Shown here: piece by piece, positions 1 to 13,105 of the stretch
Position numbering within the stretch: the first letter of the stretch is position 1
How the letters are laid out: the number at the start of each line of letters is the position of its first letter
Origin: Amaurobius ferox
Taxonomy: Eukaryota; Arthropoda; Arachnida; Araneae; Amaurobiidae
Assembly (NCBI GenBank): GCA_951213105.1
Contig: OX578142.1
Coordinates: 116,320,565-116,384,564, forward strand
Direction: 5' to 3'
Length of the DNA stretch: 64,000 nucleotides
Translations under genes and position numbers: made by a program
Notes under the pieces: generated by a model
Database searches by the model: none
Seen by the model: only the letters and a program-made list of their open reading frames with translations
What the model was told of the DNA's origin: nothing

Positions 1-493
1 AATTTATTAAGTGTATTTTTCAGAATTTTGTAGAAAAGACTGCGAGCACAGGAAATTGTTTCAATTTACTTTGTCAGAGATTTGAAGCAACTTGGGAGTA
101 AGGCTTGAACAGAACTGGGGCAAAGGCTTTGGAATTTGATGATGTAACTATAAATTCATGTGATTGGTATGTTAACTTGGGAAAGTTAGGTGCAATCGGA
201 GTGAAAAGGTCATTTTATTATGGAAACTAATTAGATTCTGAACAGGGTTAAGTATGCAAGGTTAATGATAATTGATATCACAAGTGCTGAGAATTATAGA
301 AGAAATTTTATATTCTTAGTATTAATTGTAAACTGTATCTATTCTGGAGATCAAAAAAGGTTCCATGGTCATGAGAAAGAGTTTTACTAGATTTTTATTA
401 AGGGAATATTAAAAATGCAAATGTGAGAATGGGAAGTTAATATAAAGGAATTTAAACTATCAGAAATTGAAAGATGCTTACAATTTTAGAAAA

Positions 494-547
<54 letters not shown>

Positions 548-2289
548 TGGTGAATTTTGGGCTAGAATGTCAGTAATGCGGAGATGTGTTCTCCATGAAT
601 GAGCAAGAGCAAACTTACCTATAAACGTATCTGTTTTTGTGTAATTCTAGAAAATTTCTCCCTGATCAGTTTTTATTGCCTTGTTAACCTCCCCTTTCTT
701 AACAACAAATAAGGGACAGATTCTGAACACTGAAGCTATCTGTACCCAGACAGCTTGTATTGAACTCAGAAGCCCTTCTTTGAGGCCTTTTTGACTATTT
801 CAGAAATGAGACACAGAATCCAAACGTATGCTTACAAAATGTTTTGTACTTTTCCTTCCATTCAACCTTACAAGTTCTGTTTAGACTTTATATCTAATTT
901 ATATTTGTAATTTTATAATTACACATAATACGTAAATTTTAAAACCTTCAATTAATTTAGGAAAAAAATTATATATCCATATACAAATGTATAAATATTT
1001 TATCCTCAGCAATATTCATGGGCCCCTAACAGTCACAGGTCCCCCGTACTGTAGTACCAACTGATTCCCCCCCTTTGTGGGGGCTATGCTGGTTCCACCA
1101 TTTTCTATGTTTTGACTTAATTGATTCTTAAACAGTAAACACTTTGTGAAAATATCATTCTCACTAATGAGGAACACAAGAGAATTCTAGTTCAAATAAT
1201 TATATTTGGAAATATTGGTTTTAGAGCAAAAAATTCTTAAAGAGTTCAAATTTTCATTGACAGTGAAACAAAGAATAATTGGACAAAAGTTAACCTTTGT
1301 AATGAAAAAGAATAGTAATTTATCAGAAGGGAATTGCACTACACTAATCAACAATCTTACAGGCTTTATCTACTTTATTTTATTTATTTTTTTCCAGGAG
1401 AAGTGAAGTGTTTCGCTTCTTTTTTTTTCTATTTTTGATCCCGCTAATAAAGTTTGGATTTAGGAGTAAAAACATTAAAAAACAAGCAAAAACAATAGTA
1501 ATCTCTAATATTTTGATAAATTTCCTCACAGTGTTGATTTAAAACAGTCTGTTGTTTGTTCAATTTCCTTTTGCAATTGAAAAGGCAAAATTTTTAAAGA
1601 ATTTTTAAGGAGATTTTGGTAAAAATAAGGAACTATAAGAGTCTAAACCCAAAATATGAATTTAAGGAGTTCTGAAGGAGTTTTTAATGACTGTGCGAAC
1701 CCTGTTTTCCTAACAAAATCTATGAAAAAAAACGTACCCTTCAATTTTTGAAATCAGCTAATATAATTTAAAATCACCGTTTTCAGTTGATTCAATAAGT
1801 TTCCAACACATTTCTAATACTGTACTTTTGCCACCAGAATGAGAGGACGCCCTTATCAATGAATTAGTAAAGGTTTGTGCATACTATACAGCAGGTAGAA
1901 GGTTTGAGTAGACTGGTGAGGGTTCAATTAGACTAAGAAAGATGTTGTTCAGTACTTATGGTCCAGACACTCTCATATGGATAGCATGAGAAATTGGTTA
2001 ATATACAGATTTCATCAGTTTCCTTTAGTACTTGTCTTCCAAAGCAATCTTGATGATGAAATGAACCTGTTGTATACAGTTGCGGGGTTTATGTTTGCTT
2101 GTTTGTGTGGGCTGAACCTGACATGCGGTATTAATACCCAGCACAATCCCCCGACATTTGTTGTTGTTTTGTTCTCTAGGCAGAACGTTAACATGCGTAA
2201 AATAACATTTATTTACATTAAATTTTACAAATATATATACAGCATACTAATACTTTGCAGAGAGATTCTGCGGCAAGCGGATAAATCCT
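1..2289. other. AT-rich sequence, no gene recognised
   Basis: Apart from the (AT)n tract at 497-544 I see no coding or repeat structure. The short open frames here look random. If the WASHC4 gene extends left of the window, this is intron. Confidence 0.5.
497..544. repeat. (AT)24 microsatellite
   Basis: The stretch has 24 uninterrupted AT dinucleotides. Confidence 0.98.
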
Positions 2290-2830
2290 GATTGTTGGAA
2301 CGTTAAGTTCGAAGCAGTCGGAAGGAGGTTTCGACTGCGTAGTTCCAAAGTTCGAAAGCAAGTCGACCGAGAGTCGACCGATCAAGTCGACCGAGAGTCG
2401 ACCGATCAAGTCGAGATTTTAGGAGTGAGTCTCTGTCTGAAAAGATGAAAGTTCTTTTCTAAACTGAATTTTTGTAAACGCCCCAGGAGTGACCGACCAT
2501 CTTATTGGTCGTCGTCGGTGGTCTGGGGCTCATTAATGGGGGTGCCCCCCATGCACGCCACGTGTTTTCGGTGTGCACCATCGTATTGTTTTTCACACAT
2601 GCTGGTGACGAAAATTATGGCTTTCACATGCCAACATACTGTCACCAGCATTAAAGTTATGTGTAAATCCCCATCGGGAATCTTTGGAAGTCAGGCGTCC
2701 CAAAACAGGAAATGGTATGCGGTTTCCTCAGTTATCAGATACATAGAGAAAAGCCGCTTCTAGTTCGTTTTGGTGCAGGTGGCATAAATGCCGATAGTTA
2801 ACCACCACACAGTCAACATACCAGCCTCAG
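2290..2830. other. GC-richer segment with palindromes, unclassified
   Basis: This patch differs from its AT-rich surroundings. It holds the GTCGACC-rich tandem repeat at 2360-2407, an imperfect palindrome at about 2479-2529 (arms GCCCCAG and CTGGGGC), a GGGGGTGCCCCCC palindrome near 2536, and an 11-bp inverted repeat (ATGCTGGTGAC at about 2599 against GTCACCAGCAT at about 2642). An 81-residue open frame at 2518-2763 matches nothing I know. It may be a remnant of a retroelement end or a non-autonomous element. Confidence 0.35.
2360..2407. repeat. 24-bp tandem repeat, two units
   Basis: Two identical 24-bp units, each holding two GTCGACCGA-type motifs, are followed by the start of a third at 2408. 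Confidence 0.95.
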
Positions 2831-5800
2831 AATAAAAACTCTAGGAAGATGGCAGCTGTACGGGAAATTATGACAATATCCCCTCACGGTATCACTAGGA
2901 AATCTGCTGAATTTGCCATAAATCAAACTCATCTCACAGTCTTCGACACTGCTGAATAGCACCATAATTCAAACTCTAGTTAGGTAGCAGAGTTACTTAG
3001 AAACTGTGAATCAACTAATACAAACTGTGAATCGGCATAATGGTGAAATAATAGTTTTACCGAGATATCTGCATTAAAATAAATTTGAATAAGTGATGGA
3101 TCATATTATAGCCATTTTTTTTTTACTAAATACAGTATACATAACATTTTTATAATTAAATTTTTTTTTGATAGAGGGGCTGCATAAAAAATTAATCTTT
3201 TTAACTTTTTCAAAAATATGGTACAGCATTTAAATTATTATTTAATAACTATCTACCTTATTTAAATAATCTTTGCAATTGGAACTTTGGGTCTACAACC
3301 AATGGTTCAGAAAAGATTCCACTGTTAAAATTTTGTGAGACACCCTATGTGTGTATGTATATGTATATGCATGTATAACGAGAGAGAGAGAACATAGTGT
3401 TTATAGTAGCATACTATCACTATATTCCATTCTCAGTCATGTGCTTTCTTTTAGCATAAATGCTATTTACTTTCCATTTGGTTTCATCAGTTAGTTTTTC
3501 AATGTATTTATGTTATCATTTCCTTATTGTTATTATATTATGCATTGTTACTTCTTAATATTGTACTTATTCCTGATATGCTTTGGTAAAAACATATAAG
3601 CCTAACTCGGCTATCCTTTTGTATGTACATTTTTTCATGGTTTTTAATTTATTTTACTTTTTTTTACCTCATTCTCTTAAATCATTTTTCTTTTTCTTAC
3701 ATTTTCACTTTTATTTTTGAATTAGTTTTTGAAATCATTTTGATATATATTTTTTAAATTATTTGCCATATAAGATAATGTATCCATATTCACTTGATAT
3801 TTTATCTGATTGGTTTTATGTATTGACCCTTTATATAGATAGGTTACATAAAATCATTATATAGATAGGTATATTTTCATATAGATAGGTTAATATATTA
3901 TAGATATTTATAGCTGCCTGGTTTACAAAAGGGTTTTGTCTTGTATTTCACATGCATGCAAAAATTGAATGCTATTGTTAGTCTACCCAGGATGTGAATT
4001 TGCAGCTCAAATATTTTCTCTTTGACATTAAATATTTTTTAAAGTTTAAATTGAAAAATGGTTTACTTCAGTGTATTTCCCTAACATTTCCCCACAAATG
4101 TACCAAATTTTATAACTTGTATGCTATAGTTTTTAATGTATGAAACAAATAAACTAGAGGAACATGAAATTTGTCAAACAGTAGTGGTGTCAATGTCAGC
4201 TACTATTTTTAATATACATATATATCAATGGTAAATTTATTAAAATATATCATGATTTCTATCAAGATGCATACCAATTGATATTGTCTTCAGACCCTGA
4301 TACAAACATGTTAAAATATCCCAAAAAATAAAATAAAGAAGTAATTCCAAAATTTATAAACTACACATTTTAAAACTAAACCAAGTTCAGCAGATCAAAG
4401 TTAGAAAGGCATATTGGATTAGGCAACAGTTGTTAAAAAGATTGAATTTTAATAAACCTTTTTACCATTTTATAACAAAGATTTATGCTTATGCAAATTT
4501 ACTTGCTAACGTACTTTAACAAGTTAACTTGAAGTAGAACTTTTATTAAAATACCTAGCGGAGATTGCCTGCTAGCGATAACTAAATATAGCAACCAGAT
4601 TTTATAGCAACTAGTTTTTCATATTGAGGTAATTTACATTATTCTTACTTGTTGATAAACATCTAATCTCCTACTAGTTAAATTCATAGTTTCCAATAAC
4701 TTCTTATCTTCTTTCCCAACGGCAGCATTTTTTTGGTCATTAACATTTTTCTACAAAAATAAAAATGCCATTAAAATTATTACAATGAACTTCAAATGTC
4801 ACATGAAAATTCCAATTCTAAATACATTTGATATGAATTTGAAATCAAAACACATTGGAAGATTGCCCATTTGTTTATTACACATAGGGGTCAACATTTT
4901 ATGAAGGTAACTACTTGTGAAGGTCACCAATTTTTATTGGTAAATATAGTTTGCATTTGTTATTATATAAACTAAATAATGAAAAAAATATATAAACTAA
5001 ATAATGAAGACTGCAAATATAAAAAGAATATAAGCACAAAATTAAAACAATGAAATGAAATATAGCAATATGTTAAATTATACTGCATATTGCCTCAATG
5101 ATTAATAAAGTGAATGCACCATACTCTTTTTCAGTGTCAATATTTACACTCATTAAAAAAGTTCTGATTATGTATATAGTATAAATATATATGTTTTTTA
5201 ATAATAATTTTAATATATATTTTTTCCTCTCTGTACTACATTTTTGAAAGTAGATTGAAAAAGCAGCTATACACAAAAAATGTGTTAACCTGCTAATTAC
5301 TGGTTATCTATTTTTGCAATGTTTAATAAATTGTATACCACAAAAATATGATCTATTTTTATTTGTAATAATATTATATTTAAAATGTTCAGCAATTTAA
5401 AATGTTTTTTATTTTACTAAAATAATACATTTGATTTATTTTGTTACTTTTGTTAGTGCACATATAGCATTTTTTTCCTAGAAAAATTATTATAACTTTG
5501 ATTGAAATACATATTTTGAAACCACCTCATTTCAATTTGACTATTTCTTTTTATGGCATCCATTTGTTTATATATATCTGTATACTAGGATGAATTACTT
5601 GGCATTGCCAGGATCTTACATAAACACCTACTATATAAACAGATACAAATAACACCACTCAATTTCCAAATTGCCTATTTTAAAACAAATTATTCTCACA
5701 CTCCATTTTTCCCTATGTGCAACTAAGTTGATTATACAACCTTGCAGAAGAATTTTGAGCATAGGGTACAGCCAGAAGTTGCACAGAGCAAGATCTGAAG

Positions 5801-6239
5801 AATTTTGTATTTTGTCAAAAAGTGGACATAGGGGAGGAGGAGTTTACTGCTCATATAATAGGAGCTTAGGAACAAATTTGGTAACCATGCTATGTATGCC
5901 CAAGCCCTCAGTGAAAAGTGTTTGCACTGAATTATGATATATTCAGAAGTCATTTTCTATCTCTCCAAATGTTAATCAACAGTTTTCCATCACCAAAGCA
6001 CAAGTTGTTGATGGCATACTAGAACAGGAGTCACTATTAACAGACATTTGGCCATTTTGGTTGAATATTCCTGGTTGTTTCAGACTGGGTATCTGGCAAA
6101 ACTTAATGTAATGATGATGCTCAACATGCTTGGTCATTGTGGCCCATGATCAAAATTTGATAAAAGTGAAGAACATGGCAGCAACTGTGTCAAGCAGCAA
6201 CAAACAGTGGGAGTGAAAAAATTTAAGTATATGCATAAT
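2831..6239. other. AT-rich sequence, no gene recognised
   Basis: No coding match is seen. GAGACACCCTATGTGTG near 3337 resembles the ends of the ACAGGGTG elements elsewhere in the window but has no visible partner. The motif ATATAGATAGGT occurs three times at about 3832-3890. The opposing 60-90 residue frames at 5670-5950 are not recognisable. Confidence 0.45.
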
Positions 6240-8925
6240 GGGCCATTCCATAGAAAATCACCCAAAGGTGCTTCTCAAAGGAATATAACCACAATTTAAA
6301 AATTCTTGTAGTCAGCCATATTGGTTTTTCAAGCCAATATGGCCATTGCAGAAAGGTAAAGTACTGAAATTAAGCATCTGTGTTTATTTAAATACCTTAT
6401 GAACCATTTATGGTAGAAAGACAAGACAGGTAATATTGGAAAGAGGTATAATTAAATAAATTAAATATATAATAAAGAAACACAAAATATTGATCAAATA
6501 AATGTTTTTGCAAGTTATGAACATGTAACTTTGGAATTTTGTAGATTCTAAAGGGGTTAAAAAAACAAATTCATATACTATTCAGGAAATATAATCTATG
6601 TAATAGACACTATTGAAATGTTAAGAAGTACATATATGTATTAGCAGTTATAAAGAAAAAAAATCAATAAACTTGGAAAATTTTCAATATTTGATCATTT
6701 TAATGGCCTGCCAAGTGGGGGGGGGGGAGTCTAGAAGAAAAAATTTGAAATTGTGTGAAAATATTCCATAGACTACTACTACTACAACTAATGTGTTCAG
6801 TTGCTTATTCACTGTTTTGCCTAATATGAATAGTATGATCAGCTAAAAATAAAGCTAAATCACACATTTAACTATTTTTCCTGCGATTTATAATTTTAAA
6901 TATTTATAAACAGCTCATTAAATTAAAGTAATTCTCATACAATAAAAGTTAAATAAAGATAAAAATATGTTAAATTCAAGCATTGCAGGATTTTAATATA
7001 TATAATTCACAAAAACATTTGTTTTTCAATTTAAATGTAGATGACATTGCTCCCTTTTAACACAAATATTAGTATTCAATAATATATAGATACACTACAA
7101 ATAAGAATAATTAACAACACTCAATGGAATTGTGTTAAGACTTGAAACAACAAAATAAACCTTACATTTCCTAAATATACAAACTTCTTGGAAACTTAGG
7201 TTTGTTTGTCTTCATTAACTCTGAACTAAATTTGTCATACAAAAATCTATTTATATGCAAAATAGAAATACATGCATTTTTGGTTATAATTTTCTTTACT
7301 TTAACTTGTGGTTACACCATAAGACATTCAGCTCTTCACTTAATTTAGTACTTATATTATGTCCCTGCCCAGTAGCTGCCAATGAAAGTTCTAATGGTAA
7401 TATTTCTTTCAAGATGTTTATCTGTGGTACTATTGAATAATCATTTTCTGATAATTTAAAAGAGGCAGTTAGACCAGCTGGGTGAAAAAAAATGTAAAAT
7501 TCATTCTCTTCCTTTAATTTTTGTTCCACTTTACCTAGCCAACACTTACTATTGTATACACAACAGACATAGTCTTTCTCTGTCAATGATATTTTTACAT
7601 TTTCTTGGATTGAACAAACTGGTGACTCTGTAGAAAAAAGAAATACAAACTATCTTTACATAATGTTAATGTTGGAGGGAAAAAGCATGTAGTTGCTGTG
7701 TATTTGGTACTGTTTTTACAATCTGTCTTCTAGTATGTTTTCTTTTTTATATCTGATTCAGAGACATAGATGGACATACATGTATTTAAGCTATGCTAGT
7801 TTGGCAGTAGTCATACATTCAGGTTGGCATTTATTATGGGCTCTGCAGTTCTTTGCAGACTAGCTTTTATAACCAACCTCTTAACTGTCCCACCAACACT
7901 ATTACGAGATATCTTATTATGGGATATAGCAAAAAAATGCCATTCTGCCTCAACTCCAAAATCAGACTTGTAATGGCAGAGATTAAAAAAGTTTTTCTTG
8001 TTTTTACTGCCCAGGACAGAAATCAGAAAAATATATGATTCTTTTCATGTTTGGACACAAGCTTTCATTAATGGGTTGTTTTTGGAAACTATAAAAAGTA
8101 AAAGCTGCATGGACAAGGCAGTCACTAATGAACATAGAAGCTTTTTAATTTAAGCTTGGTTGCTGGTTCACCTCAATCTGTGTAATATAACACAAATGGA
8201 TGGGAGTAGCCTGACTATTGACCTAATAGAAATTTTGGATTTTCTTAATAAAACAAAAAAAATGCAATTGGATTTTAGTAATACTTACACACATTAAACT
8301 TATAAATATTTTTAACATAAATTTATACTAAAATTTATTTATACCTAGTTATTTACCTCATTGATGTATTACTTTTTACTTAATTTGACAAATTTTCACA
8401 TATTAATTATTACAAAAATTAAGATTAGATAAAAAAGTTAAAGTGTGATTTAGCTTCATTTTAATCTTACTATTCATACCAGGCAAGAAAACAAACAGGC
8501 AATTTAATACATTAACTGTGGTAATCTATAGAATATTTTAACCCAATTTCAAATTTTTTCATACAGTCCTCCCTTCCTTTTGACAAGCCATCAAAATCGT
8601 CAAATTTTGAAAATTTTCAAGATTTTTTTTCTTTAAAAGTTCTAACAAATATATGTACTTTTTAACATACTTCAATAGTGTCTATAGTACACTATATTTT
8701 CTGAATATATGAACTTGTTTTTCAGCCCCTTTAGAATTTACAAAATTTCAAAGTTACATGTTCATAACATGCTTGCACTTTTACCCTTTCGCAACAGCAA
8801 AACCAATATGGTCAATAACAAAATTTATATTGTGGATATCTTCTTTCAAAATATGTATATTTAATATATAAAAATATCTAAAATATTAATTTTTTTTATT
8901 TGGGTGATTTTCCATGAATGACCCT
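6240..8925. mobile_element. Foldback element with long inverted arms
   Basis: The outer ends are GGGCCATTCCATAGAAAATC at 6240 and, inverted, AGGGTCATTCATGGAAAATC ending at 8925. The inverted similarity continues inward for several hundred bases. The part at about 6530-6640 (CTAAAGGGG, then TAGACACTATTGAA) pairs with about 8645-8735, and the stretch containing AGCTAAATCACACATTTAAC at about 6852 pairs with about 8430-8460. The arms are diverged, so the copy is old. The middle carries a minus-strand exon (7296-7627). The superfamily could not be decided and no clear target duplication was found. Confidence 0.75.
7296..7627 (-). CDS. Terminal exon of an unidentified transposon-associated protein
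   Basis: An open frame follows a good acceptor (TTTTTTCTACAG) at 7627 and ends in a stop at 7296. It encodes about 109 residues, beginning SPVCSIQENVKIS. The part VCCVYNSKCWLGKV, FHPAGLTASFKL and IVPQINIL resembles a small module common near the C-terminus of transposon-linked proteins in arthropods and cnidarians (roughly CxYxxxWWxGxV, then FMHPxGPxxSFxWP, then VPxxxIL). That resemblance is from memory. Because it lies inside the foldback element, it is probably part of the element's own gene and not a host gene. No upstream exon was found. Confidence 0.5.
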
Positions 8926-9444
8926 AATAGTAATAACATAATTAAGCCACCAAGGTCTTACTGGTTTCTATGAAAAAAATAAGATTAGATATTTTTGACC
9001 AGACCTCATATGTGTTTATATGCATGTCCATGTGTGTTTATAGTACATGTGTACTGGGACATTTGAAGACCTTTTTAGGCTCAAAGCACTTTTATTTCTA
9101 CACTGTAAATATAAGTATCTGGAAGATATACCAAACATTCCTTAACTTTCAAATATTTTGCAATATGGCAAGGTAAACTGAAGTATCATGCTAACAGATA
9201 TCAGTATCCTTTGACTAGTTTTGTACTTTTTTAGTGCTTTTCAGAACATAATGTCTGATAACTTCAGTGGCAGAAAGAAAACTTATTATGCACTGCAATT
9301 TTGCAACCCTATATGGTAACAAAAGAAGTTAATCATACCATGTAACTGGGTTATTCTGTGATGAATAGCAATAAAAAGTAAAAAATCAATCCACAAATAC
9401 CATGTATTATCCTATATTCAACAGACTGAGATAATAAAAAAAAT
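8926..9444. other. AT-rich sequence, nothing recognised
   Basis: No feature is seen apart from short random open frames. Confidence 0.45.
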
Positions 9445-9625
9445 ATATAAAATTCTATGCAGGAGGTTTAATTTCCTACTGAACAGGTCCATGACTGCAG
9501 ATCAGGTCAGTCATAAGGCAAAGGAATTAGTGAATACATATCCATCAAATCTTGAAGAAGGATTTGTTGAAGAGTTTTCACTATTTTCAAAAACGTACGA
9601 GAGTGAGATAAAAGAGTCAACAGAT
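9445..9625 (+). pseudogene. Degraded transposase-like fragment
   Basis: The plus strand reads QVSHKAKELVNTYPSNLEEG followed by FVEEFSLFSK. This resembles a segment found in zinc-finger (zf-MYM/hAT-type) transposase-like proteins of arthropods (A-x-x-L-x-x-x-Y-x-x-D-L then E-E-F). Only about 45 residues are recognisable and the identification rests on pattern memory. Confidence 0.3.
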
Positions 9626-9954
9626 TGGTGAAATTGGAATCAAAATCAGTGACCCAACTTTGCTTCATCTTTCTTTATCAAAGTTTGATGGATCTTACTA
9701 GGTATGGAATAACTTTAAAAACCAATTTATTGCAATCATAGACTTGACCACTAAACTTAAGAGACAACTAAAAGCTGTTTTCTTTGACAGCATCTCTTCT
9801 TCTGAAAGTGCAGCAATTAAAATGTACTGATGATACATATGAATCTCTTTTTACAGCACTAGTGGAAAAGTAGGATAACAAGAGAGTTATTATGGATAAG
9901 CATATAACAGCACTTCCTTCACTTAAATACAATTAATTATGAGTCTGGAAAATA

Positions 9955-11350
9955 CACTACTCACAACTGAAATTGCAACACCATGAAGAAATTGATGTGT
10001 ACTTAAGAAATTTACATAATATAATTGTAACATGGAGATGTGCAAATGATCAAAAAATCATACCTGGAAAATGAAAGCATGGAACTTTATTGACATTAGA
10101 TCAATATAAAATAGGCCCACTGTGAGCGGCTATGCAAGATTAAATACGACAAGGCATCCCGTCAATGAGATGGCCAATGGTGTGCTGAGGGATGGCATTC
10201 CATACAGCATGCAATTGGGCTTGTAACTGAACATGGTTTGCTGGAATTGGGAGTTCTCTTAATCGGCGATCCATGATGTCCCAGATATGCTCAATTGGCG
10301 ACAAATCCGGAGAATATGCTGGCCAAAACAGGATATCAAAACCAAACCTTGTAGACTATTCATAGTTACTCGTGCAGTATGTGGCCTGGCATTATCCCTG
10401 CTGAAAAGGCAGTCCAGGCCTGGTTGACAGATATGGCTGTACCACAGATCTCACAATGTCAGAGATGTATCATTATGCCGTGATATTACCAGAAACATGG
10501 ACAGAAAGGTGTTCGTCCACCAAATGTTATATCACCCCAAACCATGGTACCACTTAAGGGGGCTGTGTGGTGACTGATAGAGAAAGTTTCCTGGTGGTAT
10601 TGCTGAAAGTGACACCATACGCAAGTATGGCTATCTGGCATGCCAAAATTCATTAGTGAACAGAATCTTTCACCATTCTGTCAACCAATTGCATCTCATT
10701 TGACACCACTGGAGGTGACGTAACCAGTGAAGACTTTGAAACGGTAGGTGTTGAAAAGGGCATCTACCTCAGAGTCCTGCATCATCCAAACGATTTCGAA
10801 TTGTTTACATCGAAACCACGTTACCTGTAATGTGGGATAAATGTCATTGTAACACGGTTGCTGTGGTAAATGGCTCCAGTGCAACGCTTCTAAGAAGCAT
10901 ACGATCTTTACATGGTGTGGTACACCTGGAAGCTCCATTACCTGATCATCGAGTCATTTTGTTGTCTCTCATGAACCATAACACACATCGTTGAACTGTG
11001 CTTACATCATGGCCCAATAGTTCAGCAATCCTTCGAAGTCTCCTTCCACTGTCATGTAAAACAATGATTTGTGGCTGTTCCTTTGATGACAACTGTAGGT
11101 ATGCAATACATCAAAGTACTCTTGGCTTACTGTGATGATTTTTATAACCTGAAACCAATAATGCTACAATTTAGCTGTGATATCGCTCCTCCTTGACCTG
11201 ATGCTTTTATGCTACTCAGCAAGGTGTTACATCACTATGCATAACGAAACTGTGATCTTTTGCATATCTTGCCTTGCTGTTTCTATTGCCTGATTTACAT
11301 AAAGTTACACCTATAACTTCATGGTGTTGCAAATTCAGTTGTGAGCAGTG
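9955..11350 (-). mobile_element. Tc1-like element, decayed, nested in BEL gag region
   Basis: The inverted ends are CACTACTCACAACTGAA at 9955 and, inverted, CACTGCTCACAACTGAA ending at 11350, each next to a TA duplication (9953-9954 and 11351-11352). The inverted similarity extends to the motif GCAACACCATGAAG. Minus-strand pieces of a Tc1 transposase are readable: a helix-turn-helix part at about 11095-10960 (LRRIAELLGHDVSTVQRCV) and the C-terminal part at about 10330-10130 (WPAYSPDLSPIEHIWDIM, then AVWNAIPQHTI). Stops are frequent. A piece of the same family occurs at 31845-32280. Confidence 0.9.
10130..11095 (-). pseudogene. Tc1 transposase pseudogene
   Basis: These are the coding remains inside the element above. 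The N-terminal helix-turn-helix and the C-terminal DDE end (SPDLSPIEH with the catalytic glutamate) can be read. The middle is broken by several stops and frame changes, so no active enzyme is possible. Confidence 0.8.
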
Positions 11351-11810
11351 TAATTGTGCTGTTTAATTAATAAACAACTCAAATATTTAGGAACATTACA
11401 ATTAATGAACTTAGAAAGCAAGATATTGACTGAGGTGATTCTGATGAATATGATTTTGTAAAAACTGGAATGCAAAATCTGAAAAAAATTCAAAATGACT
11501 GCTAAATCTAACAAATTGCCTAATTGAGAAAACTTCATGGATTTTTTGCAAGACGATGTTGCATACTTGATAGTTTACTAAGAACTAGTTCCATGATGCA
11601 ATCAAAATTGGCAGTGGAAAAAATCCTCATACCAAAGTAAAAGCATTTGTTTTAAAATTAAATATTTCATAAAATCATGATCATATAATGTTATAGATCT
11701 GCAAAGTGCCTAAAAACAATGATCACAAGATTTTTAGATACCTGATTTTTTGTTTTTTTTTTGGACATGGAAGAGAAAAATCTGATTGTACTGTATAATT
11801 TTGTGTATAA

Positions 11811-11868
11811 GTCGAGAAGTTCAGGGGGGGGGGGTCGACTTACATACAAGTCAAAGATAACTTTAAAC
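11811..11868. mobile_element. Fragment of the TATAAGTCGA (pogo-like) element end
   Basis: TATAAGTCGAGAAGTTCAG is followed by a G-run and GTCGACTTAC. The same arrangement occurs at the left end of the element at 39939, which has TATAAGTCGA, a G-run and GTCGATTTATAC. It is only an end fragment. Confidence 0.5.
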
Positions 11869-11869
11869 A

Positions 11870-13105
11870 AGACAGATCAATCATGCATAAACCATTGATT
11901 ATTAAACACTTTTTAACTACAATGCAATTTTATTTAAACATCTCTAAAATGTGATACATTCAGCGGTAATATTTTAAAAATTATCACAATACTACTGTAA
12001 TTTATTATATTTGAAAACTTAAAAGTTCATTGAAAAAAATGAACTTTATTCAAATGACGTCATTGAAAAATAAATCACCTGGCTCTTTAAGTAAAAGCAG
12101 TAAATATTTTATTCATATATTTTTATTCCATTCCTTTCATTCATTACAATACTACAATAATTTATTTTACTTAAAAACTTAAAACCATGGAGGTAACAGT
12201 ACTTTAACTCTATGCTTAAAATTTAAAACTTCATCGAAAAAGTCTGATGTAGAATTGTCTGCTTCTCTATGTAAAATCAATGAATGTTTCATTCATATCA
12301 GCCATATTGCAGATTCCAGAGCTAAATAGTTTTTTGTTAAAGATATTCAGCAATTCTTATACAACTCATCTTACAGCTTGATGTGTTTACATTCTCCATA
12401 AGTGAAAATTAGGATTTGTTGTAGAAATATTCAAAGTTTGATGATCATTTAAACTCAAATATATCATAATTGCATTGTTTCAGAATATAGATGTACAGAA
12501 ATTAAGTAAAAATAAAATGATTTTACAATGGATACAACACTCCGGCCACACAGTTAGTTACCGTAAGCCTTAGGGCTGGTCGTGTGGTCTGGGCCTTCCA
12601 ATGGATACAACACTGAATATAAATTAAAAAGAACTTTAAAAATCACGATTTTAACACAAGATGGATACCATATTTTATTTAGATGTGAGCCATGTGATCT
12701 CTTCATATAATATGAGTGTAATTATTATTTTAATTTTTATTTAAAAAACTACCGAATATATTTTACTGAAAATTTTGTCATGTTTTTTATGGGATAATTT
12801 GAATATTTCCTAAAACTTTCAAAGCAATTTTGTGAATTTAAAATTTGCTTAAAAAATGTTTGAAAATTTAGGTCCCATAGGGTTTAATCTATTTCATTTT
12901 TTCAACCCGGGTTCAATCCAAAACTAATTGGGTGATATTATTCATTTATATTCCCATATGTCCTATAGAACGTCTGAACAACAGACTAAAATTTCAATTT
13001 GATCATTTTTAGGGCAGTTATTGTGCAAATGGACAGACAGACAGACAGACTGAATGAACAAAGTCATAAACACTTTTCAACTATGTTGTAAAGTGTTCAA
13101 AAAAT
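11870..13105 (-). mobile_element. Unclassified 1.2-kb repeat, copy 1
   Basis: This stretch is an inverted, diverged copy of 36765-37970. Shared landmarks include ATCATGCATAAACC near the left end, the CAAATGACGTCATTGAAA block at about 12050, CAACCCGGGTTCAATCCAAA at about 12903, and a GACAGACAGACA tract at 13031-13050. No protein coding is evident. The two copies are in opposite orientation about 24 kb apart. A 58-bp SINE tail (12541-12598) is inserted here, and the other copy shows the site without it. A small third piece occurs near 14562-14592. The strand given is relative to copy 2. Confidence 0.75.
12541..12598 (+). mobile_element. 58-bp SINE tail-only insertion with target duplication
   Basis: The insertion is flanked by exact 15-bp direct repeats (CAATGGATACAACAC at 12526-12540 and 12599-12613). 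It consists only of a SINE 3' tail. An outer stem pairs GGCCACAC (12544-12551) with GTGTGGTC (12582-12589), an inner stem pairs AGCC with GGCT, and the sequence ends TCTGGGCCTTC. The related copy near 37240 (GTGTTGCATCCAT) lacks it. Confidence 0.9.

Noticed and set aside
10696..10938. 80-residue minus-strand frame inside the Tc1 copy
   Set aside because: It is out of frame with the recognisable transposase pieces on either side and shows no motif.
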